Below, one piece after another: positions 63,827 to 64,000 of a stretch of 64,000 bases of DNA (within the stretch, counting starts at the first letter, position 1; each line of letters opens with the position of its first letter). The notes under the pieces are model-generated. The model saw only the letters and a list, made by a program, of their open reading frames with translations, made no database searches and had not been told where the DNA came from. The translations under genes and the position numbers were made by a program. Source of the stretch: CAXXOK01 sp963675655 (GTDB lineage: Bacteria > Bacillota > Clostridia > Christensenellales > Aristaeellaceae); the NCBI GenBank assembly GCA_963675655.1, contig OY776489.1:1550001-1614000 (forward strand). The letters run 5' to 3'.

Positions 63827-64000
63827 ATGAATGAAAAAACCCCCTTATATCCGAAAGAGGATATGGACGTAAATATGGATGAGCAGACGCTGGCGCTGGA
63901 TGACGAGCGGCGGCTTAAGGTGTTCTCCCCCGGCATGTTGGTGCTCAAGCGCTTCATGCGTAACCGGTTGGCGATTACCGGCGCCTTTATTATCCTGTTT
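63827..64000 (+). CDS. peptide ABC transporter permease, DppC/OppC type (partial)
   Basis: The first 58 codons of the partner permease, cut by the window end. The acidic cytoplasmic N-terminus (DVNMDEQTLALDDERRLKVFSPG) leads into RFMRNRLAITGAFIILF, the first membrane segment of OppC-type proteins. Start supported by GAGGAGGTGTAGATA, 13 bases after the OppB stop. Confidence 0.82.
   Translation, partial: MNEKTPLYPKEDMDVNMDEQTLALDDERRLKVFSPGMLVLKRFMRNRLAITGAFIILF

Overview
The window reads as chromosomal DNA of an anaerobic, Clostridia-like Bacillota. The evidence is strong AGGAGG-type ribosome sites, sigma-A promoters, LacI/MsmK-style sugar regulation, a sortase-type surface protein, tryptophanase, and oxygen-sensitive catabolic enzymes. 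The species cannot be fixed from sequence alone. A 47-nt fragment of a tRNA-Arg(ACG) gene at 42.4 kb divides the window. To its left lie many broken genes, two insertion sequences, a dead type I restriction gene and two Fic genes. To its right the genes are mostly intact and look richer in GC by eye.

Left edge to 8.2 kb: a frameshifted SulP permease, a secreted CHAP-domain protein, a truncated GFA-family gene abutting a truncated and frameshifted hsdR, and an intact IS256-family element. 8.9-22.7 kb: a long minus-strand glycoside operon consisting of GDPD, GH92, a membrane-anchored unknown protein, GH130, a GT4-like glycosyltransferase, a complete sugar ABC importer and a GH13_18 phosphorylase. 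A LacI gene precedes it, and three copies of a 17-bp operator-like motif lie at the two promoters. The gene set suggests import and phosphorolysis of a mannosyl/glucosyl-glycerate type solute or short mannoside. 23.4-28.5 kb: a GH3 glycosidase, a second LacI protein and a tandem GDPD, all broken by clean in-frame stop codons.

29.1-39.1 kb: a second long minus-strand operon with its own sigma-A promoter. In transcription order it holds a UPF0597/cysteine-desulfidase family enzyme, livJHMGF, dhaK, dhaL, a GAF-PAS-(degenerate AAA)-Fis regulator and an ATC-hydrolase family protein. 39.5-45 kb is a graveyard: an IS5-family remnant, a dead Fic gene, an N-terminally shortened Fic gene, the tRNA fragment, a serine recombinase tail and an unusual zinc-ribbon/winged-helix/membrane protein.

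45-64 kb: a sortase-type surface protein, an APC permease, a small DODA/pirin/GFA/methyltransferase group and tryptophanase. Next comes an ArsR-controlled operon: ArsR, an ArsP-like permease, a ferredoxin-Cys-repeat-DUF2703 fusion, a split permease pair, an MFS exporter and a Cys-rich thioredoxin. The window ends with the start of an oligopeptide ABC operon. The most unusual items are the Cys-rich fusion with its operon, the zinc-ribbon/GDYVAGDK/membrane protein, and the dha-liv-cysteine operon with its degenerate activator.
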